Below, one piece after another: positions 48,480 to 60,920 of a DNA stretch of 64,000 nt. Position numbers and translations under genes: made by a program. Position 1 is the stretch's first letter; each line of letters begins with the position of its first letter. The notes beneath the pieces are model-generated. The model did no database searches. It had not been told where the DNA came from and was given only the letters and a program-made list of their open reading frames with translations. The stretch is from Lycocorax pyrrhopterus obiensis (taxonomy: Eukaryota > Chordata > Aves > Passeriformes > Paradisaeidae): the NCBI GenBank assembly GCA_014706295.1, contig JACSVZ010000007.1:46390975-46454974 (forward strand), written 5' to 3'.

Positions 48480-48930
48480 TATTGCTCTAAAACCCATTAA
48501 CAGGTCCTTTTAAAATGAATTAATTAAAAAAATTTTCACTAGAACTCTCATATTGCTTCTGAATATACATGAAACAAGAAAAATAGTGATGTGTTTCAAT
48601 GCAGTCAAATACAAAGTTTCTTTTTGGATGTGTAATTCGAATTGGTCAGTTTAAAGAAGCTTAACACATGTAGAAAGTTTAAAAAGTTGTTCGTTAAATC
48701 CTTCAGTTATAATTCTTTTAAAAATCCTATTATGTTTTGTTACACAAGACTGCATTTAATGTACTTAAAGATGCAGTACTCCTTAGCTGTGACATATTTA
48801 TGGGCTGTGCCTTAAGAAGTTTATAAAATAAGCAGCATATTCTCAGTGTCAAACAGCTCTCAATGAGGACAATTATTCATTCTGTCTGTTTGTAATTAGG
48901 TATGAGATAATTTATGATTATGAAGATAAG
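48480..48930. promoter_or_regulatory. Candidate conserved noncoding block upstream of the 49-kb exon candidate
   Basis: AT-rich but non-repetitive sequence with many homeodomain-like words (GAATTAATTAA, GTAATTAGG, GGACAATTATTC) and no microsatellite character. It directly precedes the exon candidate at 49,021. The call is based on texture alone. Confidence 0.2.
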
Positions 48931-49020
48931 TGAGCAATTTTTTTTAGAATACTCTATTTTCTTACATAAATGTTCCTATAATATAGCCAGAGCTCATAAA
49001 TTACTCATCTTATATTTCAG

Positions 49021-49201
49021 GCAGATTTCTTATGGAATTAATGGACATACAGATTCAATCTCTATAGTGTGGGTCAAAAATAGTGAACAGGATGCACACT
49101 ATCAAGAGATTCTCCATAACTTGATGAAAATAAATCCAGGCTTCACATTGACTGATCTGGGACTGGCAAGTGATGGAACTGATACTATCTGTACCCCTTA
49201 G
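49021..49201 (+). CDS. Candidate 3'-terminal coding exon, gene unknown
   Basis: After an acceptor-like TTACTCATCTTATATTTCAG (49,001-49,020) a frame stays open for 59 complete codons and ends at TAG (49,199-49,201). The peptide has a balanced, globular-protein composition, unlike the Leu/Ser/Cys/Phe-rich chance frames elsewhere. Parts read NGHTDSISIVWVKNSEQDA and INPGFTLTDLGLASDGTDT. The frame also extends upstream through the intron-like region to an ATG at 48,914, but that part is AT-rich and looks non-coding. There is a GC-type donor, CTG|GCAAGT, at 49,163-49,171, so the exon could instead end at 49,165 and be internal. I do not recognise the family. The rest of the gene would lie upstream on the plus strand, perhaps outside the window. 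Confidence 0.4.
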
Positions 49202-51782
49202 AAAAATGGTGAGGACAGAACCTCAAAAGGTTCCTCTTAGATAAGGATTCAAAGGTTGGATGCTTATCTGTTTTATAGCCAGTTTTATCTGCAAACTGAG
49301 CTGGAAACCTTTCATGATCAGACTCTCTTGTAAGATTTCTATTTCTATTTTCTATTGAAATTTCACACAGTATACATGTCCTGCAAAAATAGCCTCTGTC
49401 ATGTCATTATAAGCCTTTGGTGACAACAAAAATATACACAGTAAAAGGTTTTATTCTAACCATAAGAAAATGAAAGAAACATGGGGTTTAAGTAGCATTT
49501 TAGTTTAGTTCATACAGGTTTTTTTGCTTAACTTTCTATACAAAACAGTGGAGTTGACATCTCTGTATAAGGCCTGATATTGAAATACTATGGGCAGAAT
49601 GTACCCACACAGGGATTCTGGAAAATAAAGCTGAGTGGGAGGATGCTTCTCCTATTTTACCTTTCTCTCAGCCCATAGAAACATTCCACCAAAGGTGTTC
49701 TCAGCTGTGTTCCACATATTTACAGACAAAGGCCATTTCAGATCCTGCCTCCCTGCAAAGCCCTGCAGATGGTCCCAGCCGGACATCCTTGTGCAACAGT
49801 AGTCAAAACCACACACATAAGGAGCAAGTAAGAACAAAGTGGATCCTAAAAAGCTCCAGAGAAAAACTCACCACACAGCTAAAATATGTTATGCATTTCT
49901 TAATATTTTCCAGAGATGCTTGCTTTACATTTAGATTAAATCCCTGAAAATTTGACCATTATTAAGCTATTTGTCTTCCATGCACATGCAAAGTATCTGA
50001 AATAATTAAAGTTTAAACAGATTTTTCTGCTACTCAAAAAAAAAAAAAAAGAGAGAGAATGTCAATATTAAAGTCACTGATCTAGGGAAAAAAAGAGTCA
50101 CCTTTGACATTAAAATACATCTCAGAAATTTTGCCTAACATGTAAGTCATTTTTGCTGTAAAATTACCAGATTCAAAAAAGAGGGGGTGGAAATGAATGT
50201 GCTTATTTAACCATGACAATAGTATTGCTACTTCATTCTCATAATGTTATGGGACCCCAGGCAGCTCCCAACCTCATCCTGGAATGATGGCATATTTCAT
50301 GATTATGTCCAACTCTGGCAGATAAGAGCATTTATATGCTAATAACAGCAATATGTGTAGCTCTAGAATTTCACCATAAGCAGTGAAGCTTTTAATCACA
50401 ATAAGCCTTACGGGCCCAATTTATCTACTTTTTTTAAAAAAAAGATTATAATACCTACACAGGTGTTCCAAAATGTATTTCCTTTACATCAGCTTTTAGG
50501 GCCCTGTAAAATAAGAAATGAATGGGAAATGGTACCTCAGAGGACTGGATTATTAATAAGGGGTGGACTATGTGTAACTTCTTCAAATCACAAGAGAAAG
50601 TGGAAGCCATGTCATGATGGCTGGGTGGTGTTTGGATAAATGGAGAACCAGAAGCTATGCCAGGAACCCACTGCATCATCTTTCCAGAGGAAGAAATAAT
50701 CTACAGCCACACCTGGAATTTGCACAGGCCATAAAGGAGCAAAACTCTTCTTAGCACTCCCCATGCTGCCTGTAAAAGCTGCTTGGTCTGTTTATACCAG
50801 TAACTATTAGGAGTATGCCTTTTTTATAGTTGACAGCCTTGTGTATCCAGGTGGTCTCACTGTTTCAATTATATGTTCAGTTAGGTCCCATCTGGCACAG
50901 AAACTAACTTGCAATTTTGCCATCATGTGGCTCAGGCCTGACTTCAAGAGCACAATTGTGATTTAAGCTTCCTACCATCAGGACTGCTGGACAGTGGCTT
51001 GCACTGAGGGAAGAAATTGAAAGAAAGAAATAAAATTGGAACTGAGTTCACATCATCTTTTGTAGATAAACCACTTAATTTTGGTGAACTTATGCGACAT
51101 CTCACCTCTCTCCATTAACTGCCTAAGGATGCTGTGTCCAGCGCCCCAGGATAGTTGACAGTTCAAATTGCTCCCTGTTTTCTTTAACTCATATGCTGCA
51201 GGAGTGCTTCAGGACACTGCTAGCTGATAACATCTGTGATCTGAGACAGGGGACTTTTCACACAGCCATATGGAAGGAAGACAAAAATATTTCAGAAATG
51301 GAAGATATTGTAGCATACTTTGAAGCTAGAATGACTCTGAAAATATTTTAAAACTTTCAACAGACCAGATTTCAGTTTAGTAATTTTTTTTCTAATTTAA
51401 TAATGTACACATGACATCAAGTCTGTCACCAGAATTTGTATCATATATACCCTTTCTACCTGAATCTGCTTCCACTCTGACCACTTCAAAGCAATGATTT
51501 TATTTCAGATGTCAGAATTCTGCCAATATTAAGTGTTAAATTCTTTCCAATGCATCAGAGATGAATTACTAAAATATATGCTTCATTCCCAGAACTGGAT
51601 AAGTGTCAGACACACAAATGCTCATTAAAAGGGTAGGTCACATATGTCCATGAACTCTTGTTGACTATTCTCCCTTTTTCAGAAATCCAACATTTCTAAA
51701 AAGTTTAAAAAATTATAATATTAAAACCTGTCCAAGTTTTTTCCATTAAGGTATTTAAACCAAGTCAGTAATCTGATCTGAC
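49202..51782. other. AT-rich sequence, no gene recognised
   Basis: Possible 3' flank of the exon candidate at 49,021, with no clear terminal-exon polyadenylation arrangement. A poly-A run with (GA)n lies at 50,036-50,057. No repeats are otherwise recognised. Confidence 0.35.
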
Positions 51783-51868
51783 AACATAGTTGGCTCTGCT
51801 TTGAGCAGCAGGTTGGACTACAGGTCTCCTGAGGAACTTCACCACCTGAATTATTCTGTGATCCTATT
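51783..51868 (+). mobile_element. CR1 LINE, short 3' end fragment
   Basis: The terminal ~85 bp of a CR1 copy: 'TTTGAGCAGCAGGTTGGACT', 'CAGGTCTCCTGAGGAACTTC' and 'CCTGAATTATTCTGTGATCC'. Plus strand. Confidence 0.75.
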
Positions 51869-54005
51869 ATGGTCATCACTTGTATTCTAGACAAATATCA
51901 CTCATAGTCCATCAGATACAATCTTTCATAGAAGCCGTTAAACAAATTAATCCTACTGAAAGTTTGCTAAGTTACTTTCAATATGCAAAAAATGAAGCCA
52001 TTTTGAAAGGCAAACACAGGAAAGAGAAAATATTGACTTTTGAACATTCATTCACAAATGTGCTTTAAGAGTCCTTCATGCCATCTTCTGGGTAAGTTTC
52101 AGAAGTATATTTTATATCTTGCAGAAATATAAGAAGTAGCAGTTCAGTACTGTTCATGCAAATGTCACAGCTGCGCAAAGAATAAAATAGAGAAACCAGA
52201 CCCCAATGGTTTCTTTCTTTTTAATACATGGATCAAATGAAGCATAGCCTGTAATTACATTCCCAGAGTAGCACAGATAGCCAAAATTGATAACTATCAT
52301 TTGGATTATATAGTTACTAATTCAAATCTCCTCTAGAAAGGATAATCATAGGCAGTGGAGAAAGCTAATACCTTGAGCATAATATTCTGAGGCAAAATCT
52401 GGTCTTCTTGGAGATCTAATTTTCCTTCATCTCTCTGAATATGCAGAAAAAAGCTAGGTCCTGGGAGCTAGGCCATCCTTACAATTTTCCTCCTTGAACT
52501 CTCCTAATTAGGCAATAAGGGCTTCCCCAACACAAGAGATTCCACACCCATCTCTGAGCAGGACCAGCTGGACAGGTGTGCTGTTTTTATCCTTTGCACA
52601 GTCGTAGGTTTGACTGGCACCGGTGGAAACTCCACCTGTCAAAGGTCCTTTAGGGTTAGATATCACGGCTACAAATGCAAGCTGTCTTTGAGACCATCTA
52701 GTTCATAACAGGAATCAATCTACCACCTCACCGATAAAGATAAAGAAATGCAAAGAAAACTTGTTCCTTCCCTTCCCATCTCTTAGACAGAAAATTTAAC
52801 CTCCTCCATTAAAATATCCTTAGAGTCCAACATTGCATAACATAAATTGTAATCAAAGTAATATGGTATTAGAACAAATTTTTTACATCCATAGATAAGA
52901 AGCGCCTTTGAAAACTAACTCAAACTACTAAAAGCAGCTACTCCCTCAATATACAGCTCAGCCTGGCTGCCCACTGCCAGCCTGAAGCACCAAGGCACAG
53001 CTCCCAATGACCCTTCAGATCCCTACAGCGAAGGCAGCGTGCCGTGTCTAAGGGCTGGCCACATCTGGAGCCACCACACAGCTGCCTTGGTAGTACGGCT
53101 TGTACCACAGGAAAAGCACATAAAACCCCCCAGAGATTAGCCTAAAATATCACTCCACTATCCTCTAACTCCAGCTTCTAAAGCTCTCAGCTACCCCAGT
53201 GACTGCAATGTTATAAGAATCTGGAGAAAATAAAAAAAGTAAGATTTATTATTTACTTCCCAGCTGAACAACAGCAGGAATAGCAGTGAGAACTACACAC
53301 TGCAAGTGTTCAACAAGTCATTAAGGCAGGGCTGGAAGGTGCTCAGTTATTATAGTGATACAAGGGCTACAGACATTGATATAATCTGTTGCAAGAAGAT
53401 ACATGACAAGACACCTTAACAATTTTTCAGTCCTCAAATCACCTTTAAATGCTCATATAATATGAGTGAGAATTTGAACTTTTCTGGGTGCCATTAAAGC
53501 AAAACACTTGGTGGGTCACCGAACAGGGTCTTACATATACAACAACTATGCAGCATACACAGCTGAACTCTGGTTATGCTTATTAAATAACTTGGTAGCA
53601 GTCAATGAGAATTTAAATTACAATCATCTTCCATTTAATTGCATAATTAGGACACTTAATTTGAACCATTATTTCATGTGAGAAAAACCACTGAAATAAA
53701 ATGCGTCCTTATTATTTTAAAGAGCTAAAATTGGTAAAAATACCTTAAAAGCTCAGAGTAACACAGATCTGGGTTGCTTTTATCCTTTTTTTCCTTTGAC
53801 AGAAGGCATTTCATTGGCAATACTAGAAATAAAACTCTGCTTCCCATAGTCCAAAGCAGGCCTTGTTTTGTTTGTAATTTTTTGATTTGTTTTACCCAGT
53901 GTGAACACTCATTGCAAATTCCTGATGTGATTTAAATGCTCAAGTGTTTGAATTACAGTGTAACTAAATGGTTTTAATGGTTGCACAGATATGGTTGCAC
54001 CATTG
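51869..54005. other. AT-rich sequence with one GC-richer patch
   Basis: No gene recognised. A somewhat GC-richer patch at about 52,960-53,120, with a few CpGs, has no long open frame. Otherwise ordinary AT-rich DNA. Confidence 0.4.
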
Positions 54006-54612
54006 CAAAATCATAGAGCCTTTTGAATTGTTAAGGTTGGAAGAGACCTCTAAGATCGTCAAGTCCAACAGTTATCATAGCATCACTGAGTTCACCACTA
54101 AACCATGTTCCCAAGTGTCACATCCACATGATTTTTGAATGCTTCCAGGGATCTTGGTTCCACCACTTCCCTGGGCAGCCTGTTCCAATGCCTGAAAACC
54201 ATTTAACTGAAGAAATTTTTCCTACTATCCAGCCTAAACCTTCCCTGGTGCAACTTGAAGCTATTTCCTCTTGTCACTTGTTACGTGGGTGAAGAGCCTG
54301 GCTACAACCTCCTTTCAGGTAGTTGTACAGAGTGATAAGGTCTCCCACGAGCTTTCTTTCATCCAGGCTGAACGCCACCAGCTCTCTCAGCTGCTCTTCA
54401 CAAGACCTGTGCTCCAGACAACGCACCAGCTTTGCTGCCCTCCTCAGGACATGCCTCGGTACCTCGGTGTCTGTCTTGGGGTGACGGGCCCGAAACTGAA
54501 CACAGGATTTGAGGTGTGGCCTCACCAGTGCCGAGTACAGGCACTGCTGAGGAGGGGAGTGATAGAGTGGCTTTGGTGGGCACCTGGCATCCAGCCAGAA
54601 TCAACCCACCAC
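54006..54612 (-). mobile_element. CR1 LINE in reverse, 3' fragment
   Basis: The 3' end lies at the left (AAAATCATAGAGCC, then 'AAGGTTGGAAGAGACCTCTA' and 'GATCGTCAAGTCCAAC'). Moving right come 'CTGGGCAGCCTGTTCCAATG', 'TAAACCTTCCCTGG', 'GGCTACAACCTCCTTTCAGG', 'CATCCAGGCTGAACGCCACC' and 'GAGGTGTGGCCTCACCAGTG', all reversed CR1 UTR and ORF2-end sequence. CpGs are better kept than in the other copies, which hints that it is younger. Open frames on both strands inside it come from the element. Confidence 0.9.
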
Positions 54613-56191
54613 AACGTACAGTAAATATACAGTCTTCTACTCTTCTTCAAAACCATTGATCTTTCTTTCTTCATTTCCAAGTAAAATAAAATAAATAAAT
54701 AAATGTCCTGCTGTGCTACAGCCTGAAAACTTTAGCCTAGAAGGAGTAAATTTTCCCACTACTGAGCAAGTGAATTTGAAATGCTAGAATCGAAACAGTT
54801 TTGCAACATTATCTGCAGTGGTCACTTCTGTTCCCATAATGAGAACTCTAATGATAACACAGCAAATCCCAAATTATTTCTGGTTGTACAGATTTGTAAT
54901 ATTACAAATGGAACCAGGCAGAGCACGCAACCAGGTCTCAGCTGCAGGAATGCCTCAGATTAGCCCATTTGAATTACAGATATGCAAGACCTGACACTGC
55001 CTTTGCTCAAAGCAATGTTTAGGGAAAGGTTTGTATCCTTGTTACTTTTCAGTTTTCTTTTTTTTTTTTTTTTGCAGATAATTCAGTGCTTTCAGAATCT
55101 TACCTGGCTTGATATTAAGAGCCAGAGAGCAGAGTTTTTCAAGATAAAACTTTCTTTGATGATAACATTCCAAGCCCAAACATTATGCCACAGGCAGAAA
55201 GAAAATATTTATCCCAAAGCCACTTATTTATTTTATATTTTAAGAGATTGCAGCCCTTAAGAACTATGGTGCTTATCCTCTCAGAAGCACACACTTGAAT
55301 AAAAATAGGATGGAATTAAGCAAAATTCAAGGAAGCAGAGCCAGACTCTCCTTTGGTGTAAAAGTGCTACCAGGGGCCTAAGCTGATATACAGCAGCTGG
55401 CAGTTTGGCTTGTGCATTTTTAGAACAAAAAAAATCAATGCTTTCAGACTCTGCTTCCATTCTCTTGTGACACAGTGGTATTTGAAAATCTTTCTTTTCA
55501 AATATCTTGTAATTGCCTTTGGTAACTATTAATATGCAAAAGAGAAATGAGAAGTAAGTTAACAAACTTACTTGTTCAAGCAAAACTTAACAGCCCAAAT
55601 AGTCTAGATGACAAAGCATGTTCTTGTGGTTTTATGTCCCTGAGGCTGCAGGTGGGAAGACCACTGCAATTACACACACAAAAAAAAGTGTCATTGTGAC
55701 TTAGGAGGAATCAACACCTTCCTCTTGTAAAACTTGTAGAAGTAGATGGTGACCATAATTCCCATCACAATCTTTCATTTTATGCTGGAATCTTTCAAAG
55801 CCACCCTTAACACACTACAAATCCTACATTTATGTTCTAAGTAATGTTTCTATTATCCAGCCTTTCCTATTTATTCTCTCCACACGCCTAAAGATTCTGT
55901 CCAAATTCTCCTAAAGAAATATTATTTCTTTTCTTGTTAAAGACAGGCTTTCCTCCCTTACAGGCGCTTGGAACAGTTCTGCAAAGAGTGTTACTTCAGC
56001 TTTGTAATTTGGTTATTTCTCTACTGATTCCCCTTCTTCTATCTTTTCACTGACATGGCATCTCACAGCCCATTTCTTCTTTAATTTCTAGTGCTTGTTA
56101 CATATCAGCCCCTGATCCCAGACTCATTTCCTGATATGTCATAATCATCCATATTTGTGCCTTGTTTCCTCTCTTCCCTTGCTCCTCACAG

Positions 56192-56527
56192 GTGAAGCAG
56201 AAATTACCCACCTTGGCAGAAGACTGTTCTTTAAACCTTTCTCTCACCACAAGGGAGGCAATTCTTGTACCGGCCAACCACTGTTATTCAGTAGAGAATA
56301 TTACTCATACCATTTCAAAGAAATCAATTCAACATCAGATTTCAGTTTATTTTCTTCCTTTAATTACAATGGACTACACAGAAACAGAGTTTTATTTCAT
56401 GCAGGAGGCCAAGTGGTCTTCCAGTGTCAGACAACTCTTACAGTGTAGCACACTGAGTGAGCCTTTCCCTACTGCTTACACTAGGGCAAGCCTCTCTGAT
56501 CACAGTCCTCCTTCAACTTGCTCCTAG
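56192..56527 (+). CDS. Weak candidate terminal exon, gene unknown
   Basis: A very pyrimidine-rich acceptor-like site (CTTGTTTCCTCTCTTCCCTT, then GCTCCTCACAG ending 56,191) opens a frame of 111 codons ending at TAG (56,525-56,527). Its start reads VKQKLPTLAEDCSLNLSLTT, and it has an NIT glycosylation-type site further on. A second overlapping frame is also open for 97 codons, which argues that low stop density is local composition. I recognise no family. Confidence 0.2.
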   Translation: MKQKLPTLAEDCSLNLSLTTREAILVPANHCYSVENITHTISKKSIQHQISVYFLPLITMDYTETEFYFMQEAKWSSSVRQLLQCSTLSEPFPTAYTRASLSDHSPPSTCS

Positions 56528-57589
56528 TGGTCAAGCCATGTGGTCACTCATGTCAGTCAGTATTTATGCTGACCTGACTTTTCTACCACAAAGGGCCTTT
56601 TGCACTGCTGGGCCTTTTGGAGCATCAGTCTGTGAGCAAAGGAGTCTGCAGGAATTCCAACACCAGCTCCTGGCTGCAGACTGTCAAACAGAACATTATG
56701 GCCTCCACTACTATTCTAGGAAAAACCCTTTTCCTGTCCATCCTAAGTGTCTAAGCTAAGTTGTGCAGGCCCTCGCTTCACTCGCTTCTCATGGGAATAG
56801 CAGCATGCATTTACTACATTTCAGTCTGTTAAAATAAGTAATGACTTCATCTATAAGCTAAAAAGGAAAAAATTATCTTAATAGAGAATCCCTACTTATT
56901 AAAGCAAGAGAGTTCACAGTGACTGTCAGCCAATCATCCTTGAACTGAGCATTCATGTAAAATTTGCATATATATTTGAACATGTACAAAAGTGGCATCA
57001 CTCTGATTCTTCTAACCAATACCGTGCCTTCAATATTACATGAGGATCAGTATGCTTATTGAAAGGTTGTGCATACATCCTTTCCCCATTTCAGGGAAAA
57101 GGAACATGAGAAATAAAGCAATCTAGTACTAAATTTATCCCTGAAATTCACACTAATATTTGCCTTGATTTTGAATCACTCAAGAAAGCAGTTATTTAAA
57201 ACTTTTCTGTTTATTATCTTAATTATCTTTGTTTTTTGGATTTCATTCTTATAAAATGCTAAATAGAGGCTTCTTAATTGCACTTTTTTTGTGAAGAAAT
57301 AATTTCCTTTTTCTTCTATTCCTGTAACATAGTTGCCCCTTAATGGAATAGTGAAACAAAAGAAGTAACTATTTTAAGTAAGGACCTTTTTACTCTTCTG
57401 GAATGTAAAAAATAAACTGAAAATCACATTACCTTAAATATGTTCATGTCTATAAGATACAGAGAAATTAAGAGAAGGAAAAAAGAGAGAAATTAACTGA
57501 AAAACAGACAAGTGATGCCAATATTCTACTATATTTTGTGCTTTTGCTCTCAAAGGCAGATTAGTACAAATTGAATTTTGCCCTAGCTT

Positions 57590-57830
57590 TGCACAGCTGT
57601 GATTCCTCCATTTGATTCTAGGGAATATGATTAATTTGAATTATTTAGGTGCTGCATGAATAGCACCAAACCAGTTGATTACGTTCTTGATTGAGTTACA
57701 TTGTATTTGTGTGGTTACGTGTAGCCAGTGTTATTATTCTAATATTAAGGCTAAATAAATGCACCCTTTCGATAAGAAATGGTGTCTGTGATCTTTCATT
57801 TGCATCATGTTATTAAAGATTTTGCTTAGG
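57590..57830. promoter_or_regulatory. Candidate conserved regulatory block
   Basis: Single-copy AT-rich sequence with clustered factor-like words: the E-box palindrome CACAGCTGTG (57,592-57,601), the inverted pair GGTGCT (57,648-57,653) and AGCACC (57,662-57,667), a RUNX-like TGTGGTTA near 57,709, and an octamer ATTTGCAT (57,798-57,805). The density is suggestive of an enhancer, but conservation cannot be seen from one sequence. Confidence 0.22.
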
Positions 57831-58829
57831 ATACAATGAAATCTGGCTAAAGGGGGAAAAATAAAAATAATTTGCTGAGCACCAATGCTTCAATTAATTA
57901 ACTTCTGCTTCTGCAAACAGCCGTAAGTGAAAGAATCAAACTACTATGATTTGTAGATGAATGATCAGCAAATGCTCAAACTCATCTGTCATGGTCTAGT
58001 TTTGTAGCCTGACAAGAAAAATGAAGCTAGCATTTTCTGAATTCATGAAACAGTTTGAGTTGCAGTTTACATAATATCCACATTTAATTAGAGTGGAACC
58101 AGAGGAGGCATTGAATCCCTGTTCAGTCTGGCAGTAAGGTAAAGGGCTTATCATCTGTCCTTCACAGACACAAAAGGTTAACACAAAGTGTGTACATGTT
58201 TTCATGTCATCTAGCCCTTGGATCAATCACATCCTCAGCTTAATGTAGTGGGTGAACATTTCTGCAGTCAGAATTTTTCATTATGGACATGTTATTTTTC
58301 TAGGGATTTAAACACTCACTCTGTTCACTCAGTTATTCTGCCAGGATGTCCTTTGCCAAGAGAGACTCTAGAAATAAAACATTTCACTGCACTGTGTTAG
58401 TAGAATGAAAACTCATTCTTTCTCTTGGTCTTGTTTTTCTTTCAGAAGAAGAAAAATTATTCCATGATGTCAGATATCTAAGTCACTGAGGAGAAGGCCT
58501 CTTAGTAGCAGGTTGTATTTCTTTCTTGTCTACACTGCTCATAGCACTGTGCCAATATCATAACCACATTTCTGTGAAGCAGCTTTGCTTATCCCAGATG
58601 CAGAGATAGTTTACAGAGACCTGTTACTCATAAGCAGTGCTGTTTACAGATCCAGAGCACCTGAAAATGAAGGGACAAATATTTGAGAGCTCAGGGTAAG
58701 CCTGAAAGTCTCTCAAATCATACTTACATGCCTACGGAACTAATAATTTACACAGGCTTTGTAGTTACAATTGTGTTTCTCTAGTTATACCTCCACCACT
58801 TCCTCTTTATTTTAATTATATAATCATTT

Positions 58830-58860
58830 ATATATTATATATATTATCAAAATATGCATA

Positions 58861-58891
<31 letters not shown>

Positions 58892-58894
58892 TAT
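58830..58894. repeat. Compound AT, TC and AC microsatellite
   Basis: A TATAT-rich lead-in (58,830-58,848) is followed by (TC)8 at 58,861-58,876 and (CA)7-8 to 58,890, then CATATG. Likely length-variable. Confidence 0.92.
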
Positions 58895-60289
58895 GTATGG
58901 AAATAAAAACTCTACCACCCAAGCCAAAGTGCTTTTAAGTAAAATCCACAGATTTTCAGGCAATGGGGCTTCAAACCATTGGAACCTTTGGAATTTTTTT
59001 TCTAAACAATCAAATATTAGACTAATGCTTTATACACTTGTGTTTAAGTATGTTTTTTTAACTTGCCTCTCAGCAGTGCATGCAATCATGCACTTTATGT
59101 TGGACAAGGGGATCTTTTACATCTTTTCAGTTCCGTCAGAGTCGGAATACTACTATCTTTTCTAGCTCAGACAGAAAAGTCATCCTAGTTACATACCGGG
59201 ATTAAATCTTTTAACCCTAGTATGAGTTACATATGTCACAACACACACAGTCTTGTAGAAATCCTGCAGCAGTGTTACAGAAAGACTCACTGACTTCTGA
59301 TACGAATACAAAAAGTCTGCTTGAATCTGTTTTTCTTTCCTCCATTTAAACTCGATATGAGCATTAGATATTTAGTTTAAATATGAGACAGACAGCTAAA
59401 CCAAAACCTCATGAACACCATTACAAAGGAAGTCACACAGGGCTCTTCTCCAAGGACTGCAGAGCCTCTTCTGTGCTCCCATAGATGAAGATCAGCCAGC
59501 TCAGCCACAGCTGGCCCAGCTTCCCCAGCCAACACCAACTCCTTTCTGCTTCCTTTTTTATCAGTGACCATTATCAAAGACACAGAGAAGTTTTAAGTTC
59601 AGCAGTAACTGTCCACAAACCAATGCTTAGCTTTTAGCACCTAAATGTTTTGACCACTGCACCACTTAGAAAGCTGCACCAAACTAAATGAAGACACCAC
59701 AGCTCCAACTTTAAAGGGAAGCTTCCTTTAGAAGAAAGAACCTGTGGCAGCTAAATGTCTTCTTTAGCATAGATCCGTCCTGACAGAGGAATAGAACATA
59801 CCTGGAAAGTCTGTTGGCACTAAGAAACAACGCTATCTATGGATCGGCTCACTGAGATATAACACTTGGTTTCTTTGGAATCTATGTACATCATTTACAA
59901 AAGCAGACAAAAACTACTCATTTCAGCCAGGCATAATATTCTAGAATATTTTTCTTATTAGATACTTCTTTTGGAACCATAACAAAAGAAGATTTCATTA
60001 AAAATTTACCTCTGATTCTAAACAGGCTCTAACAAAACCAGTTCTGTTCAGAAATGAAAACTGGACCTCCTAAAAAAATTGCAAAAACCCAAATAAACGT
60101 GCAGCACTGTCATGCTTCTGCACACGGATCCTAAAGCTTTGTACTGTTATCAGTTATATTACCATTCCATCCACCGCACTAGCATGAAAGGAGAACAATT
60201 TGAAACATTTGCAGAAGTATTTCAGATTATTCCACTGCACAATTCTCACAATGCTTTTCAGCTGCTTCTCTTCACAAGCTATGTAAATG

Positions 60290-60308
60290 CCCCCCCCCCC
60301 CCCGCCCC
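60290..60308. repeat. Long C homopolymer
   Basis: Fourteen Cs, one G, then four Cs, the mirror of the G run at 41,231. On the minus strand it is quadruplex-capable. Length calls here are error-prone. Confidence 0.9.
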
Positions 60309-60584
60309 ACCTCTAGAACTACCATGAACATTCTTTCTGTTCTCTGATCTTTACTTCAAAAACATCATTTCATCTTCACTGGAAGATTACCTAGCTATCG
60401 TATAGAAACCTTAATTACAGGTAACTGCAAGTCCAGTTCTCAAAAAGCCAGGAAACTTGTCACTGGATTCTGCAGCCACGTATTCCATTCTGTCTTGCTT
60501 AACTGATTTCTCTTGTCCTTAGTGGAATTTCAATGGTGTATCTACCTGCAAAAATTAGAAACCCACTGTTGAGTGTATCTTTTG

Positions 60585-60920
60585 ATGAAGAAGCTGTAAA
60601 GAAAGATGGAGAGACAATTTACAAGATCATGTAGTGATAGGGCAAGGGGGCATGGATTCAAACTGGAAGAGGGAAGGTTTAGATTAGAGAGTAGGAAGAA
60701 ATACTTTACTGTGAGAGTGGTGAGGCACTGAAACAAGTTGCCTTGAGAATCTGTGGATTCCCCATTCCTGGCAGTGTTCAAGGCCAGGCTGGATGGGGCT
60801 CTGAGGAATCTGGTCTAGTGGAAGGTGTCCCTGCCCATGGCAGGGGGAGTAGAACCAGGTGGTCTTTAAGGTCCTTTCCAACACAAACCGTTCTATGACT
60901 CCATGATCCTATGATTTTTT
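60585..60920 (+). mobile_element. CR1 LINE, 3' fragment
   Basis: Nearly consensus CR1 3' UTR: 'AAAGAAAGATGGAGAGACAA', 'GATCATGTAGTGATAGGGCA', 'GGAAGAAATACTTTACTGTG', 'GGCCAGGCTGGATGGGGCTC', 'GGTGTCCCTGCCCATGGCAG', ending CCGTTCTATGACTCCATGAT. Plus strand, 5'-truncated. Confidence 0.9.

Larger units (their letters stand above)
40946..49020. other. AT-rich sequence, mostly single-copy
   Basis: About 8 kb without a recognised transposable element. It includes the G run at 41,231-41,250, the hairpin at 43,747-43,776 and the possible exon at 44,638-44,704, each listed separately. A slightly CpG-richer patch at 41,925-42,030 gives opposite-frame open reading frames on minus that I do not recognise. 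A minus-strand 109-codon frame (46,028-45,699) contains one hydrophobic stretch but has no recognisable homology. Confidence 0.4.
54613..60584. other. AT-rich sequence, mostly single-copy
   Basis: About 6 kb without a recognised transposable element. An (AATA)n-type stretch lies at about 54,684-54,705. A long poly-T acceptor-like tract (55,056-55,077, ending TTTGCAG) is followed by about 60 open codons and no donor. A CT-rich acceptor-like site at 58,424-58,445 leads only to a stop after 11 codons. Other items in this interval are listed separately. Confidence 0.4.
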
